From: Chlorocebus sabaeus
Taxonomy: Eukaryota; Chordata; Mammalia; Primates; Cercopithecidae
NCBI RefSeq assembly: GCF_047675955.1
Contig: NW_027327624.1
Span: 283,181-347,180 of the forward strand
Direction of reading: 5' to 3'
Length of the DNA: 64,000 nucleotides
A program made the position numbers and the translations under genes. Positions 24,321-36,399 of the stretch are shown piece by piece. Under the pieces are notes generated by a model. That model saw only the letters and a list, made by a program, of their open reading frames with translations. It did no database searches and had not been told where the DNA came from. Each line of letters starts with the position of its first letter. Within the stretch, counting starts at the first letter, position 1.

Positions 24321-27300
24321 GCAGTTTCCCAGAAAGCTTCTTTCCAGTTTTTAACTAAAGATATTTCCTTTTTCACCAGAGCCCTCTATGGACTTCCAAA
24401 TATCACTTCGCAAATTCCACAAGAACAGTCTAGCGGAAGTCTTCTTGAGGGAAAAGCTGTAAGTCTGTGAGGTGAATTAACAGAAAACAAAAGTGTTTCT
24501 CAGAAAGCCTCTTTCCACTTTTTAACGGAAGATATTTCCTTTTTCACCTTAGCCATCTATGGGCTTCAAAATATCGCTTTGAAAATTTGACAAGAACTGA
24601 CTTACGGAGAGGCTTCTTGAGGTTAAAGCTGTAACTCTGTGAGATGAGTTAACAGAACACCAAGCAGTTTCTCAGAAACCCTCTTTTCACTTTTCAACGT
24701 AAGATAGTTCCTTTTACACCATAGTCCTCTATGGGCTTCCAAATATCACTTAGAAAATTCCACAAGAACAGTCTTAGGGAGAGGTTTCTTGAGGGGAAAG
24801 CTGTAACTCAGGTAGATGAATTAACAGAACACAAAGCAGATTCTCAGAAAATTTCTATATAGTTTTCAACTGAAGATATTTCCTTTTTCACCATATCCCT
24901 GTATGGGCTTCCAAATATCACTCTGCAAATTCCACAAGAACAGCCTTAGGGAAAGGCTTCTTGAGGGGAAAGCTGTAACTGTGTGAGATGAATTAAAAGA
25001 ACACAAACCAGTTTCTCAGAAATCCTCTTTCCAATTTTTAACGGAAGATATTTCCTTTTTCACCATAGCACACTATGGGCTTCCAAATATCACTTTGCAA
25101 ATTCCACAAGAACAGTCTTAGCGAAAGGCTTCTGTAGGGGAAAGCTCTAAGTCTGTGACATGAATTAACAGAGCACAATGTAGTTTCTAAGAAAGATTCT
25201 TTTCAGTTTTTGTCTTAGGATATTTTTTTTCACCATAGCCCTCTATGGGCTTCTAAGTATTCCTTTCCAATTTCCACAAAAACTGTCTTAATGAAAGGCT
25301 TCTTGAGGGGAAAGGTGTAACTCTGTGGTTGAATTAAGAGAACACAAAGGAGTTTCTCAGAATGCCTCTTTCCAGTTTTTAACGGAAGATATTTCCTTTT
25401 TCACCATAGCCCTCTATGGGCTTCCAAATATCACTTTGCAAATTCTACAAAAACTGTCTTAGCGAAAGGCTACTTGAGAGGAAAACTGTAACTCTGTGAG
25501 ATGAAATAACAGAACGCAAAGCAGTTTCTCAGAAAGCCTCTTTCCAGTTTTTAATGGAAGATATTTCCTTCTTCACCATTGCCCTCTAAGGTCTTCCAAA
25601 TATCGCTTTGCAAATAACACAAGAACAGTCTTAGCGAAAGGCTTCTTGAGCGGAAAGCTGTACCTCTGTGAGATGAATTAACAGAACACAAAGCAGTTTC
25701 TCAGAAAGCTTCTTTTCAGTTTTTATCTTAGGATATTTCCTTTTCCACCATAGAGCTCTATGGGCTTCCAAATATCACTTTGCAAATTCCACAAGAACAG
25801 TCTTAGCGAAAGGGTCCTGGAGGGTAAAGCTGTAAATCTGTGAGATGAATTAACAGAACACAAAGCAGTCTCTCAGAAAGCTTCTATCCACTTTTTACGG
25901 AAGATATTTCCTTTTTCACCGTAGCCCTCTATTGGCAACTAAATATCACTTTCCAAATTCCACATGAACAGTCTTAGCGAAAGACTTCTTGAGGGGAAAG
26001 CTGTAACTCTGTGAGATGAGTTAACAGAACACAAAGCAATTTATCAGAAATCTTCTTTCCAGTTTTTAAGGGAAGGTATCTCCTTTTTCACCATGGCCCT
26101 TTATGGGCTACTAAATATCACTTTCCAAATTCCACAAGAACAGTCTTATTGAAAGGCTTCTTGAGGGGAGAGCTGTAACTCTGTGAGAAGAAATAACAGA
26201 ACACAAAGCAGTTTCTCAGAAAGCTTCTTTCCAGTTTTTAACGGAAGATATTTCCTTTTTCACCGTAGCCCTCTTTGGGCTTATAAATATCACTTTCCAA
26301 ATTCCACATGAACAGTCTTAGCGAAAGGCTTCCTGATGGGAAAGCTGTAACTCTGTGAGATGAATTAACAGAACACCAAGCTGTTTCTCAGAAAGCTTCT
26401 TTTCAGTTTTTATCCTAGGATATTTCCTTTTTTACCTTAGCCCTCTATATGCTTGAAAATATCACTATGAAAATTCCACAAGAACAGTCTTAGCGAAAGG
26501 CTTCTTGAGGTGAAAGCAGTGACTCTGTGAGATGAATTACACAACACAAAGCAATTTCTCAGAAAGCTTCTTACCAGTTTTTAACGGAAGATATTTCCTT
26601 TTTAACCATAGCCCTCTATGGACTTGCAAATATCACTTTGCAACTTCCACAAGAACAGTTTTCGTGAAAGGCTTCTTGAGCGTAAAGCTGTAACTCTGTG
26701 AGATGAATTAACAGAGGACAAAGCAGTTTCTCAGAAAGCTTCTTTCCAGTTTTTAACGGATTATATTTCCTTTTTCCCCATAGCACTCCATGGGCTTGCA
26801 AAAATCACTTTGCAAATTCCACATGAACAGACTTTATGAAAGTCTTCTTGAAGGGAATGCTGTAACTGTGTTAGATGAGTTAACAGAACACAAAGCAGTT
26901 TCTCTGAAAACTTCTTTCCAGTTTTTAATAGAAGATATTTCCTTTTTCAACATAGCCCTCTACGGGCTTCCAATTATCACTTTGCAAATACCACAAGAAC
27001 AGTCTTAGCGAGAGTTGAAGTCAGTCGAAGCCAATTCGAGCCTGTCTGAGCCGGTCTGGTCCGATTTGACCCGGTCTAATCAGGTCAAACCCGGTTTGGG
27101 CCGTTGAAAACCAGTTTTAGCCGGTCTGGAGTGGTTTGTGCTGGTCAAAACTGGTTTGAGCTGGTCAAAACCGGATTGAGCCAGTCTAAACCAGTTGGAA
27201 CCTGTCTGGTCTGGTTTGAGCCGGTCAAAGCCGATTTGAGCCGGTCTGGCCCGGTTTTAGCCGGTCTGTGCCACTCTCGTCTGGTTTGATCTGGTTTCAG

Positions 27301-28059
27301 CTGGTCTGGGCCTGACTGGGCCAGTTCGATCTGGTGTGAGCCAGTCTGGTCCGGTTTGATCCGTTGTCATCTGGTCAAAACCGGTTTGAACCGCTCTGGT
27401 CCGGATTGCGCCGGTCTGGTCTGGTTTGAGCCTGTCTAAACTTTCTCAGGTCGGTCAAAACTGGTTTGAGCCGGTCTGGTCTGGTTTGAGCCAGTCAAAA
27501 CTGGTTTGTGTCCCGGTTTCAGCCAGTCTGGGCCGGTCTGCTCCGGTTTGATCTCGTTTCAGCTGGTCTGGGTCAGTTGAGTCCGGTTTGATCCGGTCAA
27601 AACCGCTTTGAGCCAGTCAAAACCGGTTTGAAACGGTATGATCTGGTTTGAGCCGGTCTGCTCTGGTTTGAGCCGGTCAAAACAGTTTCGAGCCGGTCAA
27701 AACCGCTTGAAGCCGGTCTGGTCTGGTTTGAACCGGTCAAAACCGATTTGTGGCCCAGTTTCAGGCATTCTGGGACGGTCTGGTCCGGTTTGATCCAATT
27801 TTAGCCGGTCTGGGCCCGTCTGATTCGGTTTGATCCGGCCTCATCCGGTCAAAACCGGTTTTAGCCAGTCAAAACCGGTTTCAGCCTGTCTGGTGTGGTT
27901 TGAGCAGTTCAAAACCGGTTTGACCCGGTCAAAACAGGTTTGAGCCGGTCTGGTCTGGTTTGAGCCGGTCAAAACCGGTTTGAGCCGGTTTGGTCTGGTT
28001 GAAGCCAGTCAAAACCGATTCGAGCCTGTCTGAGCCGGTCTGGTCCGGTTTTATCCGGT

Positions 28060-28540
28060 CTAATCAGATCAAAACCGGTTTGAGCCAATGAAAACCGGTT
28101 TTAGCCGGTGTGGAGTGGTTTGAGCCGGTCAAAACCGGATTGAGCCAGTCAAAACCGGTTTCAACCCGTCTGGTCTTGATTGAGCCGTTCAAAACCGGCT
28201 CAGGTCGATCAAAATCGGTTTGAGCCGGTCTGGCCTGGTTTGAACCGGTCAAAACCGGTTTGTGGCCCAGTTTTAGGCAGTCTGGGCCGGTCGAGTATGG
28301 TTTGATCCGATTTTAGCCGGTGTGGGCCGGTCTGATTCGGTTTGATCCGGTCTCATCCGGTCAAACCCGGTTTTAGCTGGTCAAAACCGGTTTCAGCCGC
28401 TCTGGTGTGGTTTGAGCTGGTCAAAACCGTTTCGAGCCGTTCAAAACCGGTTTCTGCCGATCAAAACCGGATTGAACCGGTCTGGACTGGTTTGAGCTGT
28501 TCTAATCAGGTCAAAAGCGCTTTACGCCGGTAAAAACCGG
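28060..28540 (-). repeat. deca block G, copy 1 (distal partner at 59430)
   Basis: It shares with 59430-59910 the words 'CCAGTGAAAACCGGTTTTAG', 'CTTGATTGAGCCGTTCAAAA', 'CAGGTCGATCAAAATCGG' and 'GGTTTGAGCTG' followed by 'CTAATCAGGTCAAAA'. The offset is the same (31370 bp) at both ends of the block. Confidence 0.8.
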
Positions 28541-29549
28541 TTTTACCCGGTCTGGAGTGGTATGAGCCGGTCAAAACTGGTTTCAGCCAGTCAAAACCGA
28601 GTTGAGGCAGTCAAAACCGGTTTGAACCGGTCTGGTCTGGTTTGAGCCGTTCTAAACCATCTCAGGCCAGTCAAAACCGGTTTGAGCCAGTCTGGTCTGG
28701 TTTCAGCCGGTCAAAACCGCTTTGTGGCCTGCTTTCAGCCAGTCTGGGCCGGTCTGGTCCTGTTTGATCCGGTTTCAGCTTGTCTGTGCCGGTCGAGTCT
28801 GGTTTGATCCACTCAAAACCGCTTTGAGCTGGTCAAAACCGGTTTGAGCCGGTCTGGCCTGGCTTGAACCGGTCAAAACTGGATTGTGGCCCAGTTTTAG
28901 GCAGTCTGGGGTGGTCGGGTACGGTATGATCGGATTGTAACCGGTCAGGGCCAGTCTGATTCGGTTTGATCCGGTCTCATACGGTCAAACCCGGTTTTCC
29001 CGGTCAAAACCGGTTTCAGCCGGTCTGGTGTGGTTTGAGCAGGTCAAAACCGGTTTGAGCCGGTCTGGTCTGGTTTGAGCCGGTCTGGTCTGGTTTGAGC
29101 TGGTCAAAACCGGTTCGAGCCGGTGAAAACTGGATTGAGCCGGTTTGTTCTGGTTGAAGTCAGTTGAAAACAATTCGAGCCTCTCTGAGCCGGTCTGGTC
29201 CGGTTTGACCCGGTCTAATCAGGTTAAAACCGGTTTGGGCCGTTTAAAACCGGTTTGAGCCGGTCTGGAGTGGTTTGAGCCAGTCTGGTCTGGTTTGAGC
29301 CAGTCAAAACCGTATTGAGGCAGTCAAAACCGGTTTGAACCGGTCTGGTCTGGTTTGCACCAGTGAGAACTGGTTTGTGGCCCAGTTTTTGGCGGTCTGG
29401 TCCAGTCTGGTCCGGTTTGATCCGATTTTAGCCGGTCTGGGCCGGTCTGATACGGTATAATCTGGTCTCATCCGGTCAAAACCGGTTTTAGGTGATCAAA
29501 ACCGATTTCAGCCTGTCTGGGGTGGTTTGAGCAGGTCAAAACCGGTTTG

Positions 29550-30400
29550 ACCCGGTCAAAATAGGTTTGAGCCGGTCTGGTCTGATTTGAGCCAGTCTGG
29601 TCTGGTTTTAGCCGGTCAACACCGGTTTGAGCCGGTCTGGCCCGGTTTTAGCCAGTTTGGGCCGGTCTGGTCCGGTTTGATCCGGTTTCAGCCGGTCCGG
29701 GCCTGTCTGGTCCGGTTTGATCCGGTGTGAGCCGGTCTGGTCCGGTTTGATCCGTTGTCATCTGATAAAAACCGGTTTGAGCTGCTCTGGTCCGGTTTGA
29801 GCCGCTCTGCTGTGGTTTGAGCCGTTCTAAACCGGCTCAGGCCAGTCAAAACCGGTTTGAGCCGGTCTGGTCTGGTTTCAACCGGTCAAAACTTCTTTGT
29901 GGCACGCTTTCAGCCGGTCTGGGCCGGTGTGGTCCTGTTTTATCCAGTTTCAGCTTGTCTGTGCCAGTCGAGACTGGTTTGATCAGATCAAAACGGCTTT
30001 GAGCCTGTCACAACCGGTTTGAGCCGGTCTGGTCTGTTTTGAGCCGGCAAAAACCGGCTCAGGTCGGTCAAAGTCGGTTTGAGCCGGTCTGGTATGGTTT
30101 CATCCGGTCAAAGCCGCTTTGTGGCCCGCTTTCAGCTGGTCTGGGCCGGCCTGGTCCTGTTTGATCTGCTTTCAACTGATCTGGACTGGTAGAGTCTGGT
30201 TTGGTCCGGTCAAAACCGCTTTGAGCCGGTCAAAACCGGTTTCAGCCGGTCAAAACCGAATTGAGGCAGTCAAAACCGGTTTGAACCGGTTTGGTCTGTT
30301 TTGAGCCGGTCAAAACCGGCTCAGGTCGGTCACATCCTGTTTGAGCTGGTCTGGTGTGGTTTCAGCCGGTCTGGTGTGGTTTGAGCAGTTCAAAACCGGT
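29550..30400 (-). repeat. deca block A, copy 1
   Basis: This block includes 'CAAAACTTCTTTGTGGC', 'GTGTGGTCCTGTTTTATCC', 'CAGATCAAAACGGCTTTGAG' and 'GGTTTCATCCGGTCAAAG'. It recurs at 32820-33680 with a constant 3273-bp offset and very few differences. The downstream half (from about 30050) also recurs at 34200-34560 and again near 61420-61800. Confidence 0.85.
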
Positions 30401-32819
30401 TTGACCTGGTCAAAACACGTTTGAGCCGGTCTGGTCTGGTTTGAGCCGGTCTGGTCTGGTTTGAGCCGGTAAAAACTGGTTCGAGCCGGTCAAAACCGGC
30501 TCAGGTCGGTCAAAAATGTTTGAGCCGATCTGGTCTGGTTTGAGCTGGTCAAAACCGGTTTGAGCCGGTCAAAACCGGTTTGAGCCAGTCAAAACCGGTT
30601 TGAACCTGTCTGTTCTGGTTTGAGGCCGTCAAAACCGGTTTGAGCCGGTCTGGCACGGTTTTAGCTGGTCTGTGCCGCTCTCGTCTGGTTTGATCAGGTT
30701 TCAGCTGGTCTGGGCCTGTCTGAGCCAGTTTGATCCGGTGTGAGCCAGTCTGGTCCGGTTTGATCCGTTGTCATCCAGTCAAAACCGGTTTGAGCCGCTC
30801 TGGTGCGGATTGAGCTGGTCTGGCCTGGCTTGAACCGGTCAAAACCTGTTTGTGGCCCAGTTTTAGGCAGTCTGGGGTGGTCGGGTACGGTTTGATCAGA
30901 TTGTAGCCAGTCTGGGCCGTTCTGATTGGGTTTGATCCGGTCTCATCCGATCAAACCCGGTTTTAGCCGGTCAAAACCGTTTTCAGCCTGTCTGGTGTGG
31001 TTTGAGCAGTTCAAAACCGGTATGACCCGGTCAAAACAGGTTTGAGCCGGTCTGGTCTGGTTTGAGCCGGTCTGGTCTGGTTTGAGCCGGTCAAAACCGG
31101 TTCGAGGCGGTCAAAACCGGTTTGAGCCGGTTTGGTCTGGTTGAAGGCAGTCAAAACCGATTTGAGCCAGTCTGAGCCGGTCTAGTCCAGTTTGATCCGG
31201 TCTAATCAGGTCAAAACCGGTTTGAGCCAGTGAAAACCGTTTTTAGCCGGTCTGGTCTGATTTGAGCTGGTGAAAACCGACTCAGGTTGGTCTAAGTTGC
31301 TTTGAGCCGGTCTGGTATGGTTTCATCCCTTCAAAACCGCTTTGTGGCCCACTTTCAGCCGGTCTGGGCCTGCCTGGTCCTGTTTGATCCGCTTTCAGCT
31401 GATCTGGACCGTTAGAGTCTGGTTTGATCCGGTCAAAACCGCTTTGAGCCGGTCAAAACCGGTTTCAGCCGGTCAAAACCGAATTGAGGCAGTCGAAACC
31501 GGTTTGAACAGGTCTGGTCTGGTTTGAGCCGGTCAAAACCGGCTCAGGTCGGTCAAAACCGGTTTGAGCCGGTCTGGTGCGGTTTCAGCCGGTCAAAACC
31601 GCTTTGTGGCCTGCTTTCAGCCGGTCTGGGCCGGTCTGGTCCTGTTTGATACGCTTTCAGCTCATCTGGGTCGGTAGAATCTGGTTTGCTCTGATCAAAA
31701 CCGCTTTGAGCCGGTCAAAACCGGTTTGAGCTGGTCTGGTCTGGTTTGAACCGGTCAAAACCGGTTTGTGTCCCAGTTTTAGGCAGTCTGGGCTGGTCGG
31801 GTACGGTTTGATCCGATTTTAGCCCGTCTGGGCCGGTCTGATTCGGTTTGATCTGGTCTCATCCGGTCAAAACCGGTTTTAGCCGGTGAAAACCGGTTTC
31901 AGCCGGTCTGGTGTTGTTTGAGCAGGTCAAAACCGGTTTGAGCCGGTCTGGTCTGGTTTGAGCTGGTCAAAACCGGTTCGAGCCGGTCAAAACCGGATTG
32001 AGCCGGTTTGGTCTGGTTGAAGTCAGTCGAAATCAATTCGAGCCTGTCTGAGCCGGTCTGGTCCGGTTTGACCCGGTCTAATCAGGTCAAAACCGGTTTG
32101 GGCCGTTGAAAACCAGTTTTACACGGTCTGGAGTGGTATGAGCTGGTCAAAACCGGTTTGAGCTGGTGAAAATCGGATTGAGTCAGTCAAAACCGATTTG
32201 AACATGTAGGTCTGGTTTGAGCCGGTCAAAACCAGTTTGAGCTGGTCTGGCCCGGTTTTAGCCGGTCTGTTCCGCTCTCATCTGGTTTGATCCGGTTTCA
32301 GCCGGTCTAGGCCTGTCTGGTCCGGTTTGATCCGGTGTGAGCCAGTCTGGTCCGGTTTGATCCGTTGTCATCCGGTCAAAACCGGTTTGAGCCGCTCTGG
32401 TCCGGATTGAGCCTGTCAGGTCTGGTTTGAGCCGGTCTAAACCAGTTTGAGCCGGTCTGGTCTGGTTTGAGCCGTCAAAACCGGTTTGTGGCCCGGTTTC
32501 AGCCGGTCTGCGCCGGTCTGCTCCGGATTGATCCAGTTTCAGCTGGTATGGGCCGGTTGAGTCCAGTTTGATCTGGTCAAAAATGCTTTGAGCCGGTCAA
32601 AACCGCTTTGAGCCGGTCTGGTCTGGTTTGTACCGGTCAAAACCGGTTTGTGGCCCAGTTTTAGGCCGTCTGGGCCGGTCTGGTCCGGTTTGATCCGATG
32701 TTAGCCAGTCTGGGCCCGTCTGATTCGGTTTGATCCGGTCTCATTCGGTCAAAACCGGTTTTAGCCGGTCAAAACCCGTTTCAGCCTGTCTGGTGTGGTT
32801 TGAGCAGTTCAAAACCGGT

Positions 32820-33680
32820 TTGACCCGGTCAAAACAGGTTTGAGCTGGTCTGGTCTGATTTGAGCCAGTCTGGTCTGGTTTTAGCCGGTCAACACCGGTT
32901 TGAGCCGGTCTGGCCCGGTTTTAGCCAGTCTGGGCCGGTCTGGTCCGGTTTGATCCGGTTTCAGCTGGTCCGGGCCTGTCTGGTCCGGTTTGATCCGGTG
33001 TGAGCCGGTCTGGACCGGTTTGATCCGTTGTCATCTGGTAAAAACCGGTTTGAGCCGCTCTGGTCCGGTTTGAGCCGCTCTGCTGTGGTTTGAGCCGTTC
33101 TAAACCGGCTCAGGCCAGTCAAAACCGGTTTGAACCGGTCTGGTCTGGTTTCAACCGGTCAAAACTTCTTTGTGGCCCGCTTTCAGCCGGTCTGGGCCGG
33201 TGTGGTCCTGTTTTATCCAGTTTCAGCTTGTCTGTGCCGGTCGAGACTGGTTTGATCAGATCAAAACGGCTTTGAGCCTGTCACAACCGGTTTGAGCCGG
33301 TCTGGTCTGTTTTGAGCCGGCGAAAACCGGCTCAGGTCGGTCAAAGTCGGTTTGAGCCGGTCTGGTATGGTTTCATCCGGTCAAAACTGCTTTGTGGCCT
33401 GCTTTCGGCTGGTCTGGGCCAGCCTGGTCCTGTTTGATCTGCTTTCAACTGATCTGGACTGGTAGAGTCTGGTTTGGTCCGGTCAAAACCGCTTTGAGCC
33501 GGTCAAAACCGGTTTCAGCCGGTCAAAACCGAATTGAGGCAGTCAAAACCGGTTTGAACCGGTCTGGTCTGGTTTGAGCCGGTCAAAACCGGCTCAGGTC
33601 GGTCACATCCTGTTTGAGCTGGTCTGGTGTGGTTTCAGCCGGTCTGGTGTGGTTTGAGCAGTTCAAAACCGGTTTGACCT
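32820..33680 (-). repeat. deca block A, copy 2
   Basis: Near-identical to 29550-30400 (offset 3273 bp). The part beginning with the 'GGTTTCATCCGGTCAAAACT' word at 33369 is repeated once more 881-882 bp downstream (34250-34560), giving a nested tandem repeat. Confidence 0.85.
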
Positions 33681-34149
33681 GGTCAAAACACGTTTGAGCC
33701 GGTCTGGTCTGGTTTGAGCCGGTAAAAACTGGTTCGAGCTGGTCAAAACCGGTTTGAGCCGGTTTGGTCTGGTTGAAGCCAGTCAAAAGCGATTCGAGCC
33801 TGTCTGAGCCGGTCTGGTCCGCTTTGATCCGGTCTAATCAGGTCAAAACCGGTTTGAGCCAGTGAAAACCAGTTTTAGACGGTCTGGAGTGGTTTGAGCC
33901 GGTCAAAACCGGATTGACCCAGTCAAAACCGGTTTGAACCGGTCTGGTCTGGTTTGAGCCGGTCAAAACCGGTTTGAGCTGGTCTGGCCCGGTTTTAGCC
34001 AGTCTGGACCGGTCTTGTCCGGTTTGATTCTGTTTCAGCCGGTCTGGGCCTGTCTGGTCCGGTTTGATCCGGTGTGAGCCGGTCTGGTCCTCTTTGATCC
34101 GGTTTCAGCTTGTCTGTGCCGGTCGAGTCTGGTTTGATCTGGTCAAAAC

Positions 34150-35120
34150 CGCTTTGAGCCGGTCAAAACCTGTTTGAGCCGGCCTGGTCTGTTTTGAGCC
34201 GGTAAAAACCGGCTCAGGTCGGTCAAAGTCGGTTTGAGCCGGTCTGGTATGGTTTCATCCGGTCAAAACCGCTTTGTGGCCCGCTTTCAGCTGGTCTGGG
34301 CCGGCCTGGTCCTGTTTGATCTGCTTTCAACTGATCTGGACTGGTAGAGTCTGGTTTGGTCCGGTCAAAACCGCTTTGAGCCGGTCAAAACCGGTTTCAG
34401 CCGGTCAAAACCGAATTGAGGCTGTCAAAACCGGTTTGAACCGGTCTGGTCTGGTTTGAGCCGGTCAAAACCGGCTCAGGTCGGTCAAATCCTCTTTGAG
34501 CTGCTCTGGTGTGGTTTCAGCCGGTCTGGTGTGGTTTGAGCAGTTCAAAACCGGTTTGACCTGGTCAAAACAGGTTTGAGCCGGTGTGGTCTGGTTTGAG
34601 CCGGTCTGGTCTGGTTTGAGCCGGTAAAAACTGGTTCGAGCCGGTCAAAACCGGTTTGAGCCGGTTTGGTCTGGTTGAAGCCAGTCAAAACCGATTCGAG
34701 CCTGTCTGAGCCGGTCTGGTCCGGTTTGATCCGGTGTAATCAGGTCAAAACCGGTTTGAGCCAGTGAAAACCGGTTTTAGCCGGTCTGGAGTGGTTTGAG
34801 CCGGTCAAAACCGGTTAGAGCTGGTCTGGCCCGGATTTAGCCAGTCTGGACCGGTCTTGTCCCGTTTGATTCTCTTTCAGCCGGTCTGGGCCTGTCTGGT
34901 CCGGTTTGATCCGGTGTGAGCCGGTCTGGTCCTGTTTGATCCGGTTTAAGCTTGTCTGTGCCGGTCGAGTCTGGTTTGATCTGGTCAAAACCGCTTTGAG
35001 CCGGTCAAAACCTGTTTTAGCCGGTCTGGTCTGGTTTGAGCCGGTGAAAACCGTCTCAGGTCGGTCAAAATCGGTTTGAGCCTGTCTGGCCTGGCTTCAA
35101 CCGGTCAAAACCGGTTTGTG
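34150..35120 (-). repeat. deca block A', third partial copy
   Basis: It repeats the second half of block A (offset 882 bp from 33392) and then continues with its own text, including 'GGTCTTGTCCCGTTTGATTC' and 'GTCTGTGCCGGTCGAGTCTG'. A close relative lies at about 61360-62340, offset about 27.2 kb. Confidence 0.75.
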
Positions 35121-35339
35121 GCCCAGTTTTAGGCGGTCTGGTGCGGTCGGGTACGGTTTGATCGGATTGTAGCTGGTCTGGGCCAGTCTGATTCGGTTTG
35201 ATCTGGTCTCATCCGGTCAAACCCGGTTTTAGCCAGTCAAAACCGATTTCAGCCGGTCTGGTGTTGTTTGAGCAGGTCAAAACCGCTTTGAGCCGGTCTG
35301 GTCTGGTTTCAGCCGGTCTGGTGTGGTTTGAGCAGGTCA

Positions 35340-36060
35340 AAACCGGTTTGAGCCTGTCAACACCGGTTTTGGCCGGTCTGGAGTGGTTTGAGCCGGTCAA
35401 AACCGGATTGAGCCAGTCAAAACCGGTTTGAGCCAGTCTGGCCCGGTTTTAGACAGTCTGGGCCGGTCTTGTCCGGTTTGATTCTGTTTCAGCTGGTCTG
35501 GGCCTCTCTGGTCCGGTTTGATCCGGTGTAAGCCGGTCTGGTCCTGTTTGATCCGGTTTCAGCTTGTCTGTGCCGGTCGAGTCTGGTTTGATCCAGTCAA
35601 AACCGCTTTGAGCCGGTCAAAACCGGTTTGAGCCGGTCTGGTCTGGTTGCAGCCGGTGAAAACCAGCTCAGGTCGGTCAAAACCGGTTTGAGCTGGTCTG
35701 GTCTGGTTTGAGCCGGTGAAAACCGGCTCAGGTCGGTCAGAATCGGTTTGAGCCGGTCTTGCCTGGCTTGAACCGGTCAAAACCGGTTTGTGGCCCAGCT
35801 TTAGGCAGTCTGGGGCGGTCGGCTACAGTTTGATCGGATTGTAGCCGGTCTGGGCCAGTCTGATTCGGTTTGATCCGGTCTCATCCGGTCAAACCCGGTT
35901 TTAGCCAGTCAAAACCGATTTCAGCCGGTCTGGTGTTGTTTGAGCAGGTCAAAACCGGTTTGAGCCGGTCTGGTCTGGTTTGAGCCGGTCTGGTCTGGTT
36001 TGAGCTGGTCAAAACCGGTTCGAGACGGTCAAAACTGGATTGAGCCGGTTTGGTCTGGTT
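35340..36060 (-). repeat. deca block B, copy 1
   Basis: The block starts with 'GTCAACACCGGTTTTGGCC' (35357) and runs through 'CTGGTTGCAGCCGGTGAAAA', 'GGCCCAGCTTTAGGCAGTCT' and 'GGTGTTGTTTGAGCAGG'. It recurs at 37630-38330 with an offset of 2290 bp. Near the end the offset becomes 2270 bp because copy 2 lacks one 20-bp unit, a direct view of 20-bp slippage. Confidence 0.85.
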
Positions 36061-36399
36061 GAAGTCAGTCGAAACCAATTCGAGCCTGTCTGAGCCGGTC
36101 TGGTCCGGTTTGACCCGGTCTAGTAAGGTCAAAACCGGTTTGGACCGTTGAAAACCGGCTTTAGCCGGTCTGTAGTGGTTTGAGCTGGTCAAAACCGGTT
36201 TGAGCTGGTCAAAACCGGATTGAGCCAGTCAAAACCGGTTTGAACCTGTAGGTCTGGTTTGAGCCGGTCAAAACGCGTTTGAGCCGGTCTGGCCCGGTTT
36301 TAGCCGGTCTGTTGCGCTCTCATCTGGTTTGATCTGGTTTCAGCCGGTCTAGGCCTGTCTGGTCCGGTTTGATCCGGTGTGAGCCAGTCTGGTCCGGTT

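Larger units (their letters stand above)
5722..27012 (-). repeat. alpha-satellite array, ~124 monomers of ~171 bp, Old World monkey type
   Basis: Tandem ~171-bp monomers run continuously in one orientation for 21.3 kb. Recurring words on the plus strand, in order, are 'CTCTATGGGCTTCCAAATAT', 'CACTTTGCAAATTCCACAAG', 'AACAGTCTTAGCGAAAGGCT', 'TCTTGAGGGGAAAGCTGTAA', 'CTCTGTGAGATGAATTAACA', 'GAACACAAAGCAGTTTCTCA', 'GAAAGCTTCTTTCCAGTTTT' and 'GGAAGATATTTCCTTTTTCA'. Read on the minus strand these match the African green monkey alpha consensus as I recall it, with HindIII (AAGCTT) in most monomers. Strand is given relative to that published orientation. Nearly every monomer has the pJalpha-type box 'TTCCTTTTTCACCATAG'; I saw no CENP-B box. 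Monomers differ from one another at many positions, so this is a divergent array and not a homogenised core array. Open frames of 60-90 codons inside it reflect the period only. Confidence 0.95.

Noticed and set aside
5866..27008. Open frames of 60-88 codons in the alpha-satellite region
   Set aside because: They are monomer-phase artefacts: the same peptide words recur every 57 residues (171 bp), and stop codons appear at monomer variants.
5722..27012. Human alpha satellite as the source
   Set aside because: Monomer words fit the African green monkey consensus much better than human families, and the neighbouring deca-satellite is known from African green monkey.
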